Of a stretch of DNA of 64,000 bases, positions 61,608 to 64,000 are shown piece after piece. Numbering within the stretch: the stretch's first letter is position 1; each line of letters begins with the position of its first letter. The notes beneath the pieces are model-generated. The model was given only the letters and a program-made list of their open reading frames with translations. It was not told where the DNA came from and did not search any database. Source of the DNA: Mastigias papua (Eukaryota; Cnidaria; Scyphozoa; Rhizostomeae; Mastigiidae); NCBI GenBank assembly GCA_964019165.1, contig OZ025277.1, positions 12,407,534 to 12,471,533 on the forward strand, read 5' to 3'. A program made the translations under genes and the position numbers.

Positions 61608-61975
61608 TAAAGCACCATTTTATAAGAAAGCTAATTTTTCACCGAGCCTCAATATTTTCTAAATCATTTGATGTTAAGTCCGAGATTATTCTTCAATTAT
61701 TCTTGACCAACAACAGGTGTAGTTTTGCCTTTAAAACCAACGGAAAGCGTAAGCTTTTGCTGGTATGTTACTGCATCATAAACAAACAAAACAAGAACAG
61801 AATAGAACAGTAAATATGGTATTTACAGTTTAAACTTTAATAGAAAAGCAGTTGTTTTGATTTTCTAAAAACTCAAATGAGCAAAAAGTCCAACACTTGA
61901 GGATGTATGAGCCTTACATTATTCTTAACTTATTTAAAAATCCAACGATTTTGAGACACAATATTCGTTAAGGCC
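61608..61975 (-). repeat. Family B element, inverted copy, diverged
   Basis: TTTTATAAGAAAGCTAATTTTTCACC, in part, then GAGCCTCAATATTTTCTAAA and GATTATTCTTCAATTATTC at the left mirror the right end of the 55.1-55.5 kb element. ATGAGCCTTACATTATTCTT near 61908 belongs to the opposite end. Confidence 0.55.
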
Positions 61976-64000
61976 ATATTCATAGAAACAATTGTGCATG
62001 TATACGATATTACCCAAAATCAGATGGGCTTTCGGAACGGTGTGTAGTTGACATTATATCGTTCGTAAAGAACTTAGTGTTTAGCCAGGGTTAAGCAGTT
62101 TAAATCACCGGAGAGTACCCTAGATTTCTTACCAAACTAACAAACATACAATAGACATATATCTCTCATCAAAATAGTGTAAGATCTAAAATGAACTAAC
62201 CTGCACCACTCGATCTTTAGCAGTCTTCACGTTAACCGTATAAATTTGTATCTCTTGCTACCTGCACAAATACGATGAAAGAATTTATTCCCATGCTGAT
62301 AAAAAGGCAAGAACTCGTCAGCAGTATGAAAGAGACACATTCTATTGTATTGTGAATCACATCCTATTGTTATTTGGTCATGTCTGGCATCCTCAGAAAA
62401 CGTAGAAAATTCTTCGCAAGACAGACAGTAGAAGCGAATACACAAGTGCCTGTTTCTGTGCAAGTGTGTCCTCTCGAGTACCTAGGAGAATGGGGATCTG
62501 GGATTTTGCACCTTCATTCGGCTTTTCTCTTCACCTTTCAGCACTGCCAAACATATAAATATTACGATCTCTTAATTGTTGTTTGCTGAATACTTCTATT
62601 TAACCAAATCACTAAGGACTGAGCCTGAAGTAACATCAAGAAAACCTGAAGACAATGTCAACAAGTTTCTTAAAAGGATGAACTGGAACGATAAAGCAGT
62701 GGAATAAACTAGCATATACGAACTGAAGCATACTGTGTTCAGATCAGGGTGTTCTCTATTTTTGGTTTCATCAAAAGAATTGAAAGGGTGTGTTCTGATT
62801 AATCAAAAAATGGCTATCAGAATTGCAAGCCGTCTTTCCATGAATAATCATAGCCCTCGATTAAAATACAAATATCCTGCCAGGTTTGAGAGCTGCTCCG
62901 CCGTGTACATCAAGTTCAAGTTGAAAGTCAAAATCATTTACTTCGTCCAACAAAAAATACTACACTACAACTTACATACTACATACACATCAGTAACAAG
63001 AAAATAATAAGAATATATAAAGATTAGATGAAACGAATGTGATATTTATGTAAGGAACTAGATTTTACGGAACAGCAAATAATTGAAATTTAGCAGAAGA
63101 AATTACAGTTGATCACAGAATGCGAGCTGCAAAATCACAAATTGACTGCAACACGTCAACATCAAATAGCCTCAAATTTCCTTTGTTCATTACTTGTGCA
63201 TTCTTTTAATTGCAATGAGCAAAGCATGTAGCAAATGAATACATGAGATAACTTATTTATGCATGATATCTATTCATCAATAGTGCTAAAACATACAGTT
63301 TACTCAACGCTCTGTCGAAATTCAGCTACGTTGCAGCGTATACCGTGTCCAGCATTCGCAGACTGCACAGAACGAGAAACTAAGCTAGCACTTCGGTATC
63401 AACAGTAAGATTCGTCGAGATTTCCGTTCACTGCGCAATTCAAAAAGGCATGCAAAATCCAACACACTGCAACAACAAGAGAGTAGACCTAATCTCTTAT
63501 GTACCACAAAGGATACACAGACCGGGTGAGACATGGAGATTATATCTAGTCCTTTCATACGCTGTCTCGTGAATTTCCAACACTTAGCACGGTGCAGGAT
63601 TATTTAGAAACCAAAAATTTGCTATTAACTTTTTTATTTCGGCAGATTTAAAGGGGGTGTGTTTGTTAACGGAACTTCAGGAAAACAGGGTGCAAGAAAA
63701 CTTCAAAGTGGCGAGAAAAACAAAAAAGAAAAGGGTTCAAAAAAAGCTCTTTAGGCTTGAAAACGGTGAACAAGAACCCACAACAACATAACTGGTTCAG
63801 CGACTGACTTATTGATTTAGTGATTGGCCCATTAGGTAAATGAAATAGTAGAAGCTTGACTTGCTTAAACGATTGAGCAATTTAATGTTTGGTTTACTTC
63901 TGATTGCTCGATTGAATGCCGACATTGATTTGTAAAATTTCCAGTGCAAAGATACGTTATTCTTTAGAACACGAAGAAAAATTTGAAGAAGAAATATAAC
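61976..64000. other. Right end; one possible exon, otherwise nothing recognised
   Basis: An open segment of 220 bases with acceptor- and donor-like edges on the minus strand (62481-62262) encodes a cysteine-bearing sequence and is listed as a finding. The rest shows no gene or repeat. Confidence 0.4.

Overview
The window looks like AT-rich nuclear DNA from an invertebrate animal; a cnidarian is my best guess. The evidence is a spliced, 24-cysteine Wnt gene (a metazoan-only family), a spliced gene for the 60S ribosome export adaptor NMD3, introns of a few hundred bases to 2.5 kb, tRNA-derived SINEs, several small inverted-repeat transposons, and many microsatellites. There is nothing bacterial, organellar or viral in organisation. 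The species assignment is inference only.

Left end to about 9.1 kb holds the 5' half of NMD3 on the minus strand. Nine coding exons (residues 1-268, plus two bases of codon 269) join in frame with splice sites at every junction. The rest of the protein should lie left of base 1. One intron uses a GC donor instead of GT. The introns carry a 94-bp MITE with a 7-bp target duplication, a 356-bp TA-flanked inverted-repeat element and an (ATG)n microsatellite. A perfect cAMP-response-type palindrome lies 76 bp upstream of the NMD3 start codon.

From 12.1 to 17.4 kb, also on the minus strand, is a complete Wnt gene: five coding exons, 358 codons plus stop, a signal peptide, all 24 Wnt cysteines and the acylated serine motif. 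It has a TATA box and an inverted CCAAT/GC box just upstream. The two genes are tandem, with Wnt upstream of NMD3 in the direction of transcription and about 3.0 kb between the Wnt stop and the NMD3 start. There is no sign that they act together; this is ordinary neighbouring.

From 17.4 kb to the right end (over 46 kb) I found no gene that I can name. This part is repeat-rich intergenic, or very long-intron, DNA. It holds two copies of one tRNA-derived SINE and one other tRNA-like SINE fragment. It also holds three copies of a TA-flanked MITE (one nested inside another repeat, one inside a TTAG array), two older interspersed families (called A and B here), a hAT-like element, several solitary inverted-repeat elements, and a 46-bp minisatellite of about 16 units that abuts a 251-bp inverted-repeat element. 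There are also long TA, GT, GAGT, AATC, TTAG and ATC simple repeats. A few open stretches with splice-like ends (19.5-20.8 kb and 62.3-62.5 kb, minus strand) are possible exons, but they are reported only as leads.
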